Shown here: positions 14,610 through 26,881 of the stretch, in pieces
Layout: each line of letters begins with the position of its first letter
Numbering within the stretch: position 1 is the first letter of the stretch
NCBI GenBank assembly: GCA_907163375.1
Contig: CAJQUW010008020.1
Span: 62,001-126,000, forward strand
Source of the DNA: Prostheceraeus crozeri
Lineage: Eukaryota > Platyhelminthes > Polycladida > Euryleptidae
Reading direction: 5' to 3'
DNA length: 64,000 nt
Translations under genes and position numbers: made by a program
Notes under the pieces: generated by a model
The model's input: the letters and a program-made list of their open reading frames with translations, nothing else
The model's database searches: none
What the model was told of the DNA's origin: nothing

Positions 14610-17600
14610 TTTCAATGGCAGATCTGAGAACAGACCATGAATCGGCGTCAAATTCTACATCGGTATGGTGAATTTGAAAGCCATCGGAGAGAAAAGATTT
14701 TGAGGACGTCCCCCCCTTGGCAGCGTTTCTTCCAACTTTGGTTGTAGAGATCGTAGAAAATCGTACAATAGCTCGTTTGAAAGCTAAGAGTGAGACAGAT
14801 GCAGTGAGAGAAACGGCTTGTCCATATCTACATTTGTTTAGATATGAGACGCCATTGAAAATTTGGGAAATTGGCGAAAAAACGACGGAGTTAGCCGTGA
14901 ATTTGAGATTGGTGTTTGGGATCTAGCGGCTAAACGGCAGCTCCAATGGCAGATCTGAGACCAGATTTGGAATCAGCGTCAAACTCTACATCGGCATGGT
15001 GAATTTGAATGCCATCGGAGAGAAAATATTTTGAGGACGTCCTCCCCCTTGGCAGCGTTTCTTTCAACGTTGGTTCTGGAGATCGTAGAAAGTCGTGCAA
15101 TACCTCGTTTGAAAGCCAAGAGTTGGCGAATTCAGTGGGAGAAACGGCTTGTCCATATCTACCTTCATTTAGATTTGAGACGCCATTGAAGATTTGGGAA
15201 ATTTTGGTAATTGGCGAAAAAACGACGGAGTTAACCGTGAATTTGAGATTGGTGTTTGTGCTGCAGCGGCGAAACGGCAGCTCCAATGGCAGATCTGAGA
15301 CCAGACCCTTAATCGACGTCAAATTCTACATCGTCATGGTGAATCGGAAAGCCATCGGAGAGAAAAGATTTTGAGGACGTTCCCCCCTCGGCAGCGTTTC
15401 TTCCAACTTTGGTTCTAGAGATCGTAGAAAGTCGTGCAATAGCTCAATTGAAAGCTTTGCGTGAGACAAATTCAGTTGGTGAAACGGCTTGTCCATATCT
15501 CCCTTCGTTTAGATATGAAACGCCATTGAAGATTTGGGAAATTGGCGAAAAAACGACAGAGTTAACGGCGAATTTGGGATGTTTTGGGCTGTAGAGCCAA
15601 AACGAAGCATCGGATGGGAAAACGTTGGGCAGATACGGATTCAGCGTCAAATTCTTCATCGGCATGGTGAATTTGAAAGCCATCGGAGAGAAGCAATTTT
15701 CAAAAGTTTTCCGAAAAATCGACACAGTTAACGGCGAATTTGGGATGTTTTGGGCTGTAGAGCCAAAACGAAGCATCGGATGGGAAAACGGAGGGCAGAT
15801 ACGGATTCAGCGTCAAATTCTACATCGGTACGGTGAATTTGAAAGCCATCGGAGAGAAAAGATTTTGAGGACGTCCCCCCTTGGCAGCGTTTCTTCCAAC
15901 TTTGGGTCTAGAGATCGTAGTAAGTCGTACAATAGCTCGTTTGAAAGCTTAGAGTGAGACAGATGCAGTGGGAGAATTGGCTTGTCCATATCTACATTTG
16001 TTTAGATATGAGACGCCATTGAAAATTTGGGAAATTGGCGAAAAAACGACGGAGTTAGCCGTGAATTTGAGATTGGTGTTTGGGATCTAGCGGCTAAACG
16101 GCAGCTCCAATGGCAGATCTGAGACCAGATTTGGAATCACCGTCAAATTCTTCATCGTCATGGTGAATTTGAAAGCCATCGGAGAGAAGCAATTTTCAAC
16201 AGTTTTCTGAAAAAACGACAGAGTTAACCGTGAATTTGAGATTGTTGTTTGGGATCTAGCGGCTAAACGGCAGCTCCAATGGCAGATCTGAGACCAGATT
16301 TGGAATCAGCGTCAAACTCTACATCGGCATGGTGAATTTGAATGCCATCGGAGAGAAAATATTTTGAGGACGTCCTCCCCCTTGGCAGCGTTTCTTTCAA
16401 CGTTGGTTCTGGAGATCGTAGAAAGTCGTGCAATACCTCGTTTGAAAGCCAAGAGTTGGCGAATTCAGTGGGAGAAACGGCTTGTCCATATCTACCTTCG
16501 TTTAGATTTGAGACGCCATTGAAGATTTGGGAAATTTTGGTAATTGGCGAAAAAACGACGGAGTTAACCGTGAATTTGAGATTGGTGTTTGTGCTGCAGC
16601 GGCGAAACGGCAGCTCCAATGGCAGATCTGAGACCAGACCCTTAATCGACGTCAAATTCTACATCGTCATGGTGAATCGGAAAGCCATCGGAGAGAAAAG
16701 ATTTTGAGGACGTTCCCCCCTCGGCAGCGTTTCTTCTAACTTTGGGTCTAGAGATCGTAGTAAGTCGTACAATAGCTCGTTTGAAAGCTAAGAGTGAGAC
16801 AAATGCAGTGGGAGAAACGGCTTGTCCATATCTCCCTTCGTTTAGATATGAGACGCAATTGGAAATTTGGGAAATTGGCGAAAAAACGACGGAGTTAGCC
16901 GTGAATTTGAGATTGGTGTTTGGGATCTACCGGCTAAATGGCAGCTCCAATGGCAGATCTGAGACCAGATTTGGAATCAGCGTCAAATTCTTCATCGTCA
17001 TGGTGAATTTGAAAGCCATCGGAGAGAAGCAATTTTCAAAAGTTTTCTGATAAAACGACAGAGTTAACGTCGTATTTGAGATTGGTGTTTGTACTCTAGC
17101 GGCTAAACGGCAGTTTCAATGGCAGATCTGAGAACAGACCATGAATCGGCGTCAAATTCTACATCGGTATGGTGAATTTGAAAGCCATCGGAGAGAAAAG
17201 ATTTTGAGGACGTCCCCCCCTTGGCAGCGTTTCTTCCAACTTTGGTTGTAGAGATCGTAGAAAATCGTACAATAGCTCGTTTGAAAGCTAAGAGTGAGAC
17301 AGATGCAGTGAGAGAAACGGCTTGTCCATATCTACATTTGTTTAGATATGAGACGCCATTGAAAATTTGGGAAATTGGCGAAAAAAACGACGGAGTTAGC
17401 CGTGAATTTGAGATTGGTGTTTGGGATCTAGCGGCTAAACGGCAGCTCCAATGGCAGATCTGAGACCAGATTTGGAATCAGCGTCAAACTCTACATCGGC
17501 ATGGTGAATTTGAATGCCATCGGAGAGAAAATATTTTGAGGACGTCCTCCCCCTTGGCAGCGTTTCTTTCAACGTTGGTTCTGGAGATCGTAGAAAGTCG

Positions 17601-19240
17601 TGCAATACCTCGTTTGAAAGCCAAGAGTTGGCGAATTCAGTGGGAGAAACGGCTTGTCCATATCTACCTTCATTTAGATTTGAGACGCCATTGAAGATTT
17701 GGGAAATTTTGGTAATTGGCGAAAAAACGACGGAGTTAACCGTGAATTTGAGATTGGTGTTTGTGCTGCAGCGGCGAAACGGCAGCTCCAATGGCAGATC
17801 TGAGACCAGACCCTTAATCGACGTCAAATTCTACATCGTCATGGTGAATCGGAAAGCCATCGGAGAGAAAAGATTTTGAGGACGTTCCCCCCTCGGCAGC
17901 GTTTCTTCCAACTTTGGTTCTAGAGATCGTAGAAAGTCGTGCAATAGCTCAATTGAAAGCTTTGCGTGAGACAAATTCAGTTGGTGAAACGGCTTGTCCA
18001 TATCTCCCTTCGTTTAGATATGAAACGCCATTGAAGATTTGGGAAATTGGCGAAAAAACGACAGAGTTAACGGCGAATTTGGGATGTTTTGGGCTGTAGA
18101 GCCAAAACGAAGCATCGGATGGGAAAACGTTGGGCAGATACGGATTCAGCGTCAAATTCTTCATCGGCATGGTGAATTTGAAAGCCATCGGAGAGAAACA
18201 ATTTTCAAAAGTTTTCCGAAAAATCGACACAGTTAACGGCGAATTTGGGATGTTTTGGGCTGTAGAGCCAAAACGAAGCATCGGATGGGAAAACGGAGGG
18301 CAGATACGGATTCAGCGTCAAATTCTACATCGGTACGGTGAATTTGAAAGCCATCGGAGAGAAAAGATTTTGAGGACGTCCCCCCTTGGCAGCGTTTCTT
18401 CCAACTTTGGGTCTAGAGATCGTAGTAAGTCGTACAATAGCTCGTTTGAAAGCTTAGAGTGAGACAGATGCAGTGGGAGAATTGGCTTGTCCATATCTAC
18501 ATTTGTTTAGATATGAGACGCCATTGAAAATTTGGGAAATTGGCGAAAAAACGACGGAGTTAGCCGTGAATTTGAGATTGGTGTTTGGGATCTAGCGGCT
18601 AAACGGCAGCTCCAATGGCAGATCTGAGACCAGATTTGGAATCACCGTCAAATTCTTCATCGTCATGGTGAATTTGAAAGCCATCGGAGAGAAGCAATTT
18701 TCAACAGTTTTCTGAAAAAACGACAGAGTTAACCGTGAATTTGAGATTGTTGTTTGGGATCTAGCGGCTAAACGGCAGCTCCAATGGCAGATCTGAGACC
18801 AGATTTGGAATCAGCGTCAAACTCTACATCGGCATGGTGAATTTGAATGCCATCGGAGAGAAAATATTTTGAGGACGTCCTCCCCCTTGGCAGCGTTTCT
18901 TTCAACGTTGGTTCTGGAGATCGTAGAAAGTCGTGCAATACCTCGTTTGAAAGCCAAGAGTTGGCGAATTCAGTGGGAGAAACGGCTTGTCCATATCTAC
19001 CTTCGTTTAGATTTGAGACGCCATTGAAGATTTGGGAAATTTTGGTAATTGGCGAAAAAACGACGGAGTTAACCGTGAATTTGAGATTGGTGTTTGTGCT
19101 GCAGCGGCGAAACGGCAGCTCCAATGGCAGATCTGAGACCACACCCTTAATCGGCGTCAAATTCTACATCGTCATGGTGAATCGGAAAGCCATCGGAGAG
19201 AAAAGATTTTGAGGACGTTCCCCCCTCGGCAGCGTTTCTT
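14610..19240. repeat. Second higher-order pair, shift about 2505 bp
   Basis: From about 14610 the array re-enters the 2.5-kb unit at a different phase (14717 matches 13053, shift 1664). It then repeats at about 2504-2505 bp: 15009 matches 17514, 15409 matches 17914, 16342 matches 18847, and 14717 matches 17221. Internal sub-shifts of 1333 and about 1172 bp show that the unit is itself two related half-blocks. Copies differ by scattered substitutions, so this pair looks slightly older than the 2503-bp pair. Confidence 0.75.
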
Positions 19241-21245
19241 CCAACTTTGGTTCTAGAGATCGTAGAAAGTCGTGCAATAGCTCAATTGAAAGCTTTGCGT
19301 GAGACAAATTCAGTTGGTGAAACGGCTTGTCCATATCTCCCTTCGTTTAGATATGAAACGCCATTGAAGATTTGGGAAATTGGCGAAAAAACGACAGAGT
19401 TAACGGCGAATTTGGGATGTTTTGGGCTGTAGAGCCAAAACGAAGCATCGGATGGGAAAACGTTGGGCAGATTCGGATTCAGCGTCAAATTCTGCATCGG
19501 CATAGTGAATTTGAAAGCCATCGGAGAGAAAAGATTTTGAGGACGTCCCCCCTCGGCAGCGTTTCTTCCAACTTTGGTTGTAGAGATCGTAGAAAGTCGT
19601 GCAATAGCTCGTTTGAAAGCTTAGTGTGAGACAAATTCAGTTGGAGAAACGGCTTGTCCATATCTCCCTTCGTTTATATATGAAACGCCATTGAAGATTT
19701 GGGGAATTGGCGAAAAAAGGACGGAGTTAACGGTGAACTTGGGATGTTTTGGGCTCTAGAGCCAAAACGAAGCATCGGATGGGAAAACGGAGGGCAGATA
19801 CGGATTCAGCGTCAAATTCTGCATCGTATGGTGAATTTGAAAGCCATCGGAGAGAAACAATTTTGAGGACGCCCCCCCTTGGCAGCGTTTCTTCCAACTT
19901 TGGGTCTAGAGATCGTAGAAAGTCGTACAATAGCTCGTTTGAAAGCTAAGAGTGAGACAAATGCAGTTGAAGAAACGGCTTGTCGATATCTACCTTCGTT
20001 TAGATATGAAATGCCATTGAAGATTTGAAAATTTTTGTAATTGGCGAAAAAACGACGGAGTTAACCGTAAATTTGAGATTGATGTTTGTGCTGCAGCGGC
20101 TAAACGGCAGCTCCAATGGGAGATCTGAGACCAGATTTGGAATCAGCGTCAAATTCTGCATCGGTATGGTGAATCGGAAAGCCATCGGAGAGAAAAAATT
20201 TTGAGGACGTCCCCCCCTCGGCAGCGTTTCTTCCAACTTTGGTTCTAGAGATCGTAGAAAGTCGTGCAATAGCTCGTTTGAAAGCTAAGAGTGAGACAAA
20301 TTGAGTGGGAGAAACGGCTTGTCCATATCTACCTTTGTCTAGATATGAAACGCCATTTAGGATTTGAGAAATTTTGGTAATTGGCGAAAAAACGACGGAG
20401 TTAGCCGTGAATTTGAGATTGGTGTTTGGGATCTAGCGGCTAAACGGCAGCTCCAATGGCAGATCTGACACCAGATTTGGAATCAGCGTCAAATTCTACA
20501 TCGGCATGGTGAATTTGAAAGCCATCGGAGAGAAGCAATTTTCAAAGGTTTTCCAAAAAAACGACAGAGTTAACGGCGAATTTGGGATGTTTTGGGCTGT
20601 AGAGCCAAAACGAAGCATCGGATGGGAAAACGGAGGGCAGATACGGATTCAGCGTCAAATTCTGCATCGTCATAGTGAATTTGAAAGCCATCGGAGAGAA
20701 AAGATTTTGAGGACGTCCCCCCTTGGCAGCGTTTCTTCCAACTTTGGTTGTAGAGATCGTAGAAAGTCGTGCAATAGCTCGTTTGAAAGCTTAGTGTGAG
20801 ACAATGTCAGTTGGAGAAACGGCTTGTCCATATCTACCTTCGTTTATATATGAAACGCCATTGAAGATTTGGGAAATTGGCGAAAAAAGGACGGAGTTAA
20901 CGGCGAATTTGGGATGTTTTGGGCTCTAGAGCCAAAACGAAGCATCGGATGGGAAAACGGAGGGCAGATACGGATTCAGCGTCAAATTCTGCATCGGTAT
21001 GGTGAATTTGAAAGCCATCGGAGAGAAACAATTTTGAGGACGTCCTCCCCCCCCCTCGGCAGCGCTTCTTCCAACTTTGGTTGTAGAGATCGTAGAAAGT
21101 CGTGCAATAGCTCGTTTGAAAGACAATCGTTTAGATATGAGACGCCATTTAAAGTTTGGGAAATTGGCGAAAAAACGACGGAGTTAACCGTGAATTTGAG
21201 ATTGGTGTTTGTACTCTAGCGGCTAATCGACAGCTCCAATGGCAG

Positions 21246-24200
21246 GCTTAGTCCTTCAGCAAACACACTCTTGCATAGACGCCGGCTGCACTTCCCTAAC
21301 GATCGGTACGAGTTAACTCGTGCTTAGTCCTTTCAGTTAGTCCGATGCGTAGTATGCCGTCCTTAAGAGGTTAGGCACATTATGAATCCGAAATAACAGC
21401 ACATTAATACATATCATTTTTTGCTTTGTGACTGAAACGTCCACATACGAAAGCTACACAAACAAGGACGAATTTTTATATATACATTTTTTAAAAATTG
21501 AAGTTCAGTTGGGTTTGGGTGCTAGTGTGACTGCGTTAGGCCATTAGCAAGTTATTGTGTCTAAACTCTCTTCCTGCTAGTATTTCTGCGCTTTTAGGCT
21601 GCTACTAGTAGTTTGTGGTTTCACTAACTGTATATGTCACTAGTGTGGTCACTTCATGTTCAGTCCATTGTACACTGAATTTATTGATTTGTATCTATAT
21701 TTACGTAAAACATTCACCTTTTAACCTAATTTGTATAGGGCCTCGTTTATAAAACATGCCAACAGCTCGTATTTCATCGTAAAACAGCCAATCACAGACA
21801 GAATAGTTCGTGTCGCTACATACCAAAAACATACGAAAGTAAGTGAGCTTTCGTATGAAAAACATACCAGACCTCCTTAAACATACGAGAATCTCGTATC
21901 AGATGCTAGTTTTGAATTGTATGTGAATTTGGTATATGTCTGTATGTAATTCTCGTATCCAGCGGTTTACAGTGCATGCATCAAAATAGTTTCATGTTAA
22001 AGATATCTTAGTGTAAATGATTATCTATGGCCTAATTTGCACATACATTTACTTAGTAGCCTTGAGAAGCCGGGTCACCCGTTGAAAACGTTCGGCTGAT
22101 AAAAATTGTAGTTTGTGATTCTCTTCTGGTCTTCATTTATTTCATTATTTCATGCATTTACTATTACTTCTGATTTCCATAATGTATGTATGTAATGCAA
22201 TAATGTATATATATTCTCTATCGCATTTGTCTATTTTAGTCTGTCTACTCTCGCATTGTCGATACCGATTCATTATTTTAACATTGTGCTAAATTGGCCA
22301 TGGAAGTAATTAAATCTCTTGCAAATTCAAAAAAATGCAAGAACTATCATCACTGCTATGCATTTCTGTTGTTTTCTAAATAAGAAATTATTGACTTTAA
22401 GTGTTCTAATTTTGTATTGAAGCATTTTTTCGGTTTGCTCGATAGTGATCAAAATTTTTACAAAAACGCACTTTTCTGAATGAAAGTTCAGAAATAAAAG
22501 GTCAGCTGACTAGAGCAAAAGGTAACCTTGGGTGATTTTTGGATCAAGTCTTGCCAACTAAACATGCTTTTGATAGCCAATATGCTTTTCACAACCAAAC
22601 ATGCTTTGCTGTTTGAACTAATGTTCATTCATATCACTCCTGTTCCCAATTCTCATCAATGGCCATGCTTTTGCAGGTTGCTTACGGCCAGGAAGGTCTT
22701 TCAATTTACACATGTTCAACGAATTCATGTCTGGATCAGTTATGTCATTAAAAGATTCAGTAGAAGTGAAAGGAACATGCATCTTCTATTTCACTGGAAC
22801 ACTTATAAATAAAAAGGCTAAGCATGTGAGTAATGAGTTTCAAAGTTTTCTCTAGATATCCTTCAGCTTCATGTCGTAGTCGCAACTTGTCATCATAATG
22901 TTTCGCACAAGAGAGTTTCACTTCATCTTTAGCGTTAATGAAGGATCCAAATCGGCCAATCATTAGGAATTTCATGGGAGTGAAACATTTGCATAGCATT
23001 GCGAACCTCTTGACTTCTGCAAAGCTGCGCGTCTGTCGAATCAGATAGATTGTCTTTCATAATAACTTCGATAGAAAACATGATGTATTATCTACCATGG
23101 GAAAACTGTGGAATCTTGATTGCAAGCACGATTTTATTGAGTTATTAACTTCAGATTGAAGTTGAGCAGCAATTTTATCAATATGATTTGCATAGATAGT
23201 ATATACAGGTGATGCGGTAGGTCAGGAACGAGAAAATTCTAAAATGCTTCACTCCTTCGCTTTAATGACCAATTTTTGATCAATGTAATATTGACTAAAA
23301 CAGCCTGCGATTCGTGCTACTGACACTTCTGTAGGGCTTAGATAAAATATATCTTCGAGCAAGCATGCATCATTATATTCTACGCCCAATCATCAACCGA
23401 AACTACCCTGAAGGACAGTGCTACATACTCATAGCTTATCAATGTAGGCTAGATGATTTGTTCAAAGATCTCAACTTATATTACTTAGGCCTACTTTGAT
23501 TACTAACTAAACTGTTTCCTTCAGGCTGTTTTGACATCCCTGACGTATACCAGAATCATAAAGAATCATAAAAAGAATCATAAGGATTGCAGATTGCAAG
23601 GTTTCTATTAAGGTATCTATAAAAAGGCATTTCTTGGTGCAAGTAGAAGCTGGGAACCAAAGTTTGTAACACAATTAGAGCGCACTGAAATCGAAAAGGT
23701 CGCTCTCATGTAAACTTCTGAGCACCTCATTGTGTAGTTACAAATACCCAAAAATTCAACAATTCATGTCTTTCTCATTGATGTTATAGACTATTTACTA
23801 TGTGTTCATGTTTTATGCGCCATCTGTGTAGACCTATGAAGCTGAGATGCAGGCCTGTCCTAGTTTTGATGTACCAATTAAAGTAGCAGCCAATGTTTCA
23901 TGGATCTAATACTGCTCATAACTATAGTAGTGGCAACTGAAAGTAGACATTGAATAATCACCGCATTTTCTGAGGCTTCAATGGTTCTTTTATGATTATC
24001 TCGCTAAAAATCACTGTCTCTGCTCTCTGATGAGTATTTTATGTTGTATTGTCTTGCCGGGATTATAATTACTTTTGAAATTGTGCCACATCACGCACAT
24101 TAGAGTAGAGAAATCATGACAATGGAAAATGGAATTGGAAATTGAAACAGAAACAATATTTTTCCATCACTATTTCATTTCCTCCTCATATTCATGCTGT

Positions 24201-24863
24201 ACTGCTTTTGGGTCACAAAAAGTCATTTGTTTCAGTCATACATGTAAAAGCCCATCTTTTCGCTTTTTTCAATCAAGTGATACTACGATTGATAATTTCA
24301 AATGATGCACAACATCGTAAAATATACACAAATATTTTAGAAGTTTATATATATTTCTAGAAATTTAGCTAGTCCTTTAGAGGACTGATGAGCGTTCTCA
24401 CAGGCAAACCAGGCAAAGTCAAAATTTTTCTATCAAATCACATAAATTGAAAGTTATCATAAACAATTGGCGAGAATTATATTTTGTCAAACACAGATCT
24501 TCACACCGCTCCTTCAGCCGCTCCTCTAGGCACCGACGTCGGTCAATGTTGCTATATGTTAAGAGAATCAAATTACTGAAACTTGCAACAGTTATAGATT
24601 GTTTCCGTGAGGAGTTTTATTGCAAGTTATTTTATCATCACTGTAGACTGCATACAGCCACTCAACAGAACATTTATCAGTTAAATTCGCATTTTGACTG
24701 ATGTTATCTACTAACAGACAAGATCCCTTCTTACGCAAGAAGTTGCAGTGAATAAAAGTTTTTCATTCATTCAGACAATGTTTGTCTCATCGTACGGACT
24801 GAGTTGTATCATTGTGTTTGCTGCATGTCACTCTATTTATAACTAGAAAATACTTCGTATATA
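21246..24863. other. AT-rich non-coding stretch, no gene seen
   Basis: The satellite stops abruptly inside an R module at about 21245 and ordinary AT-rich sequence follows. I see no convincing exon. A segment at about 22068-22140 (gttgaaaacgttcggctgat) resembles the short conserved stretch often found near the 3' end of retroelements, but it is too short to assign. A motif ggtttacagtg at 21964-21974 matches the end of the MITE at 45536-45967. The rest shows nothing I can name. Confidence 0.5.
21830..21899. repeat. Two small perfect hairpins
   Basis: The sequence catacgaaag at 21830-21839 is the reverse complement of 21848-21857, an 8-base loop between 10-bp arms. A second palindrome, atacgaga-a-tctcgtat, lies at 21883-21899. 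Both carry the same cgta core, so they may belong to one palindromic repeat. Function unknown. Confidence 0.5.
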
Positions 24864-26879
24864 CCGTAAAACCTCTATTTGAACGGTACCTTTAATATAA
24901 CGGCAGTCTAGAGGAGGAGTTGAAGAACTGAATGGCACCCTCTAATTGAAGGTCACGTCTAATTTAGCGACATTTAGATGAATTCATCTCCTACATCAAT
25001 TGCATGACTGAAATAATCTTCTGCAAAACGTGTAAAACAAGAAAATAGTTTGTAGAATGCTATAGAGCTATGTTTAGAGGCTGGGAAGTCCTATTCAATG
25101 GAGTTGCATCGTATTTATTTTTAGACGCTGGGAAATCCTACTCCCAGACTCATTCCCATTCGTCAATTCTGTATTATTGTAGAAGCTTACCGGTCATTTT
25201 AACTTTCGCAGCTCGATAAGATCACAGAAATTTGGCAGCCATGTCTAGCAGCTCTGACACTGAATATGTGACCCCCTACAAAGCGGAGAAATTACGATGT
25301 ACTTTTCAAACTTGAAGTTGTCGCATACGCCGAGAAACACAACAAATCAAAGCCTGCGAAAGACAAGAAGGTCCCTCGTACATACATCAAACAGTGGACG
25401 GAGCAGAAAACACACCTTGAGGCTCAGTTGAAGGCGTCCTCATCTTCTATCTTATCAACTAAGCGACTCCAAGTTGCCGGACGCCCTTTGAAGGACAAGG
25501 AATTCGACGAGAAGCTCATCTATTGGGGTCGTCAGCAACGACAGAAAAAGCTCCGCGTCAGCCGCACGATAATCCAGAAACAGGCACTCGCTTTGTCGAC
25601 AGACGAGGATTTCAAAGCGAGCAACGGCTGGTTGAAAAAGTTTTTACTTCGCCACAACTTGGTCTCACGCCGCCCTACAACGACCTGTCAGAAAGAGCCG
25701 GAACAGTACGCCGAGAGGTTCGAGATTACATTTTGTTCGTCGAACAGTGCCGTCGTGCCTCCAACTATACCTACATCTTTGCTGCCGACGAGACGGCCGT
25801 CTACTTGGGCTACTCAAGCAGCCTTACCGTTGAAAGTAAGGGAGTGTGAGAGGTCCCGAGGTCCCGGTGATGACTGCCGGTCATGACAAGTTACATGTTG
25901 CTGTCATGATGACCGCTCGATCCGATGGATATAAATGTTGACCGTACGTTCTACTCTCGAACAAGCGACCAAATAAGGAGATCGCCACCAAGTTCAAGAA
26001 CACCCTCCATCTGTGTTGGGCCGGCCGCACGTTCTTCAATGACGATCTGACTTCTGAGTTTCTACAGAATATCATCGGTTCTTCAATGTTTGGCCTGGGA
26101 CTCATACCGTTGTCACATTAGTGATGCCACCAAGAAACAATTGAAGAAACTACAGATTGACGTGGCCGTGATTCCAGGCGGGTGCACCAAATTCATGCAG
26201 GCCCCCGACGTCTACTGGAATGCCTCATTCAAGGCCAAAGTCAGACAGTTCTGCGAGAATTGGATGTTGCACGGCGAGAAGAGCTACACCAAATCCGGCA
26301 ACATGCGAGTGCCATCAATGGAAGTATACTTGAAATGGATTGTCGATGCCTGGTATGAGCTGCCGAAGGATCTGATCATCAAGTCATTCAAGGATGCGGA
26401 CTGACCATGCCAGATCCCTTGTTTCAAGCCAGACTCGGACGGTTCAATTCAGACTGGTTTGCAACTTCTCCGGCAAGCCCGAGCCAATGCTGGTGTCGAA
26501 CGTGGAATCAATCAGAACTTTCACGATGATGCTGAAGGTGATGCAAATGACGAAGACAGCTACAACAGCGACGTGTCACTTGATTTTCACTAGTGAGTTT
26601 GTGATTTCTAACCTGTGATTACCAGTAATCTGTGTTTGTTAACTTCTGTCAAATATATGCATGTATATGCAGAGTTCTTATGTTACATGTTTTCGCTTTT
26701 CATCTACAAAATTTACAGATTTAAGATAAAAATTACTGAACATTTCATCTCTAAATTCTGATCAGATAGTCGAAAAATAGAACGGCACTCTCTAATTGAA
26801 CGGCATCTCTAATTAAACGGCAGTGCGGGGAAAGGTTTGAAAAATAGAGCGGCATGCCGTTCAAATAGAGGTTTTACGG
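24864..26879 (+). mobile_element. pogo/Tigger-type DNA transposon, decayed
   Basis: The element is 2016 bp long. Its 23-bp terminal inverted repeats are perfect (left end begins CCGTAAAACCTCTATTTG, right end 26857-26879), and TA dinucleotides at 24862-24863 and 26880-26881 give the TA target duplication expected of the Tc1/mariner-pogo superfamily. Subterminal copies of a ctctaattgaacggca motif sit inside both ends, most clearly at about 26780-26825. The interior encodes remnants of a CENP-B-type helix-turn-helix plus DDE_1 transposase on the + strand. Perfect ends with a damaged gene suggest either fairly recent movement in trans or selection on the ends. Confidence 0.9.
25241..26404 (+). 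pseudogene. pogo/Tigger transposase remnant (CENPB-HTH + DDE_1)
   Basis: The probable start is the ATG at 25241 (MSSSSDTEYVTPYKAEKL). Next comes a region matching psq/CENP-B-type DNA-binding domains (about 25330-25700; GWLKKFLLRHNLVSRRP is the typical end of the second helix-turn-helix). Then come DDE_1 endonuclease blocks: first acidic residue in AADETAVY at about 25787, second in WDSYRCHIS at about 26096, and third in CTKFMQAPDVYWNASFK at about 26207. Reading requires several frame changes (near 25290, 25720, 25850, 25940 and 26090), so the gene is not translatable as it stands. All three catalytic acidic residues are still recognisable. It lies fully within the terminal inverted repeats, which argues against a domesticated host gene. 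Confidence 0.85.
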
Positions 26880-26881
26880 TA

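Larger units (their letters stand above)
1..21245. repeat. Satellite array of L, R1 and R2 modules
   Basis: The whole stretch is one tandem array that starts mid-unit at base 1. An anchor motif in module L (gatcgtagaaagtcgt) recurs at about 45, 551, 881, 1391, 1715, 2220, 2545 and 3051, so units alternate between about 506 and 325 bp. Module L (about 180-190 bp) begins at gaggacgtcccccc and runs to ggcgaaaaaacgac. R1 (about 150 bp) contains a ctgcagcggctaaacgg stretch. R2 (about 147 bp) contains gttttgggctgtagagcc. R1 and R2 share their 3' halves (cagcgtcaaattctgcat to gccatcggagagaaacaatt), so they look like diverged copies of one ancestor. Long units are L-R1-R2 and short ones are L plus one R module. 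Open frames occur on both strands but shift between copies, so I do not call genes here. Whether the array is centromeric, subtelomeric or interstitial cannot be told. Confidence 0.95.

Noticed and set aside
1-21245. Dozens of open frames of 60-180 codons in the satellite as genes
   Set aside because: They recur on both strands, shift frame between copies, and the block lengths are not consistently multiples of three. They follow from a low-stop monomer, not from coding.
1-21245. CRISPR-like array
   Set aside because: Units are hundreds of bases long, spacers are not unique, and the context is eukaryotic.
22528-22999. Overlapping open frames on both strands as a gene
   Set aside because: No domain, no splice sites or start context, and composition like the surrounding non-coding DNA.
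25241-26404. Domesticated CENP-B-like host gene
   Set aside because: The coding remnant lies precisely between perfect transposon ends with a TA duplication and has several frame changes.
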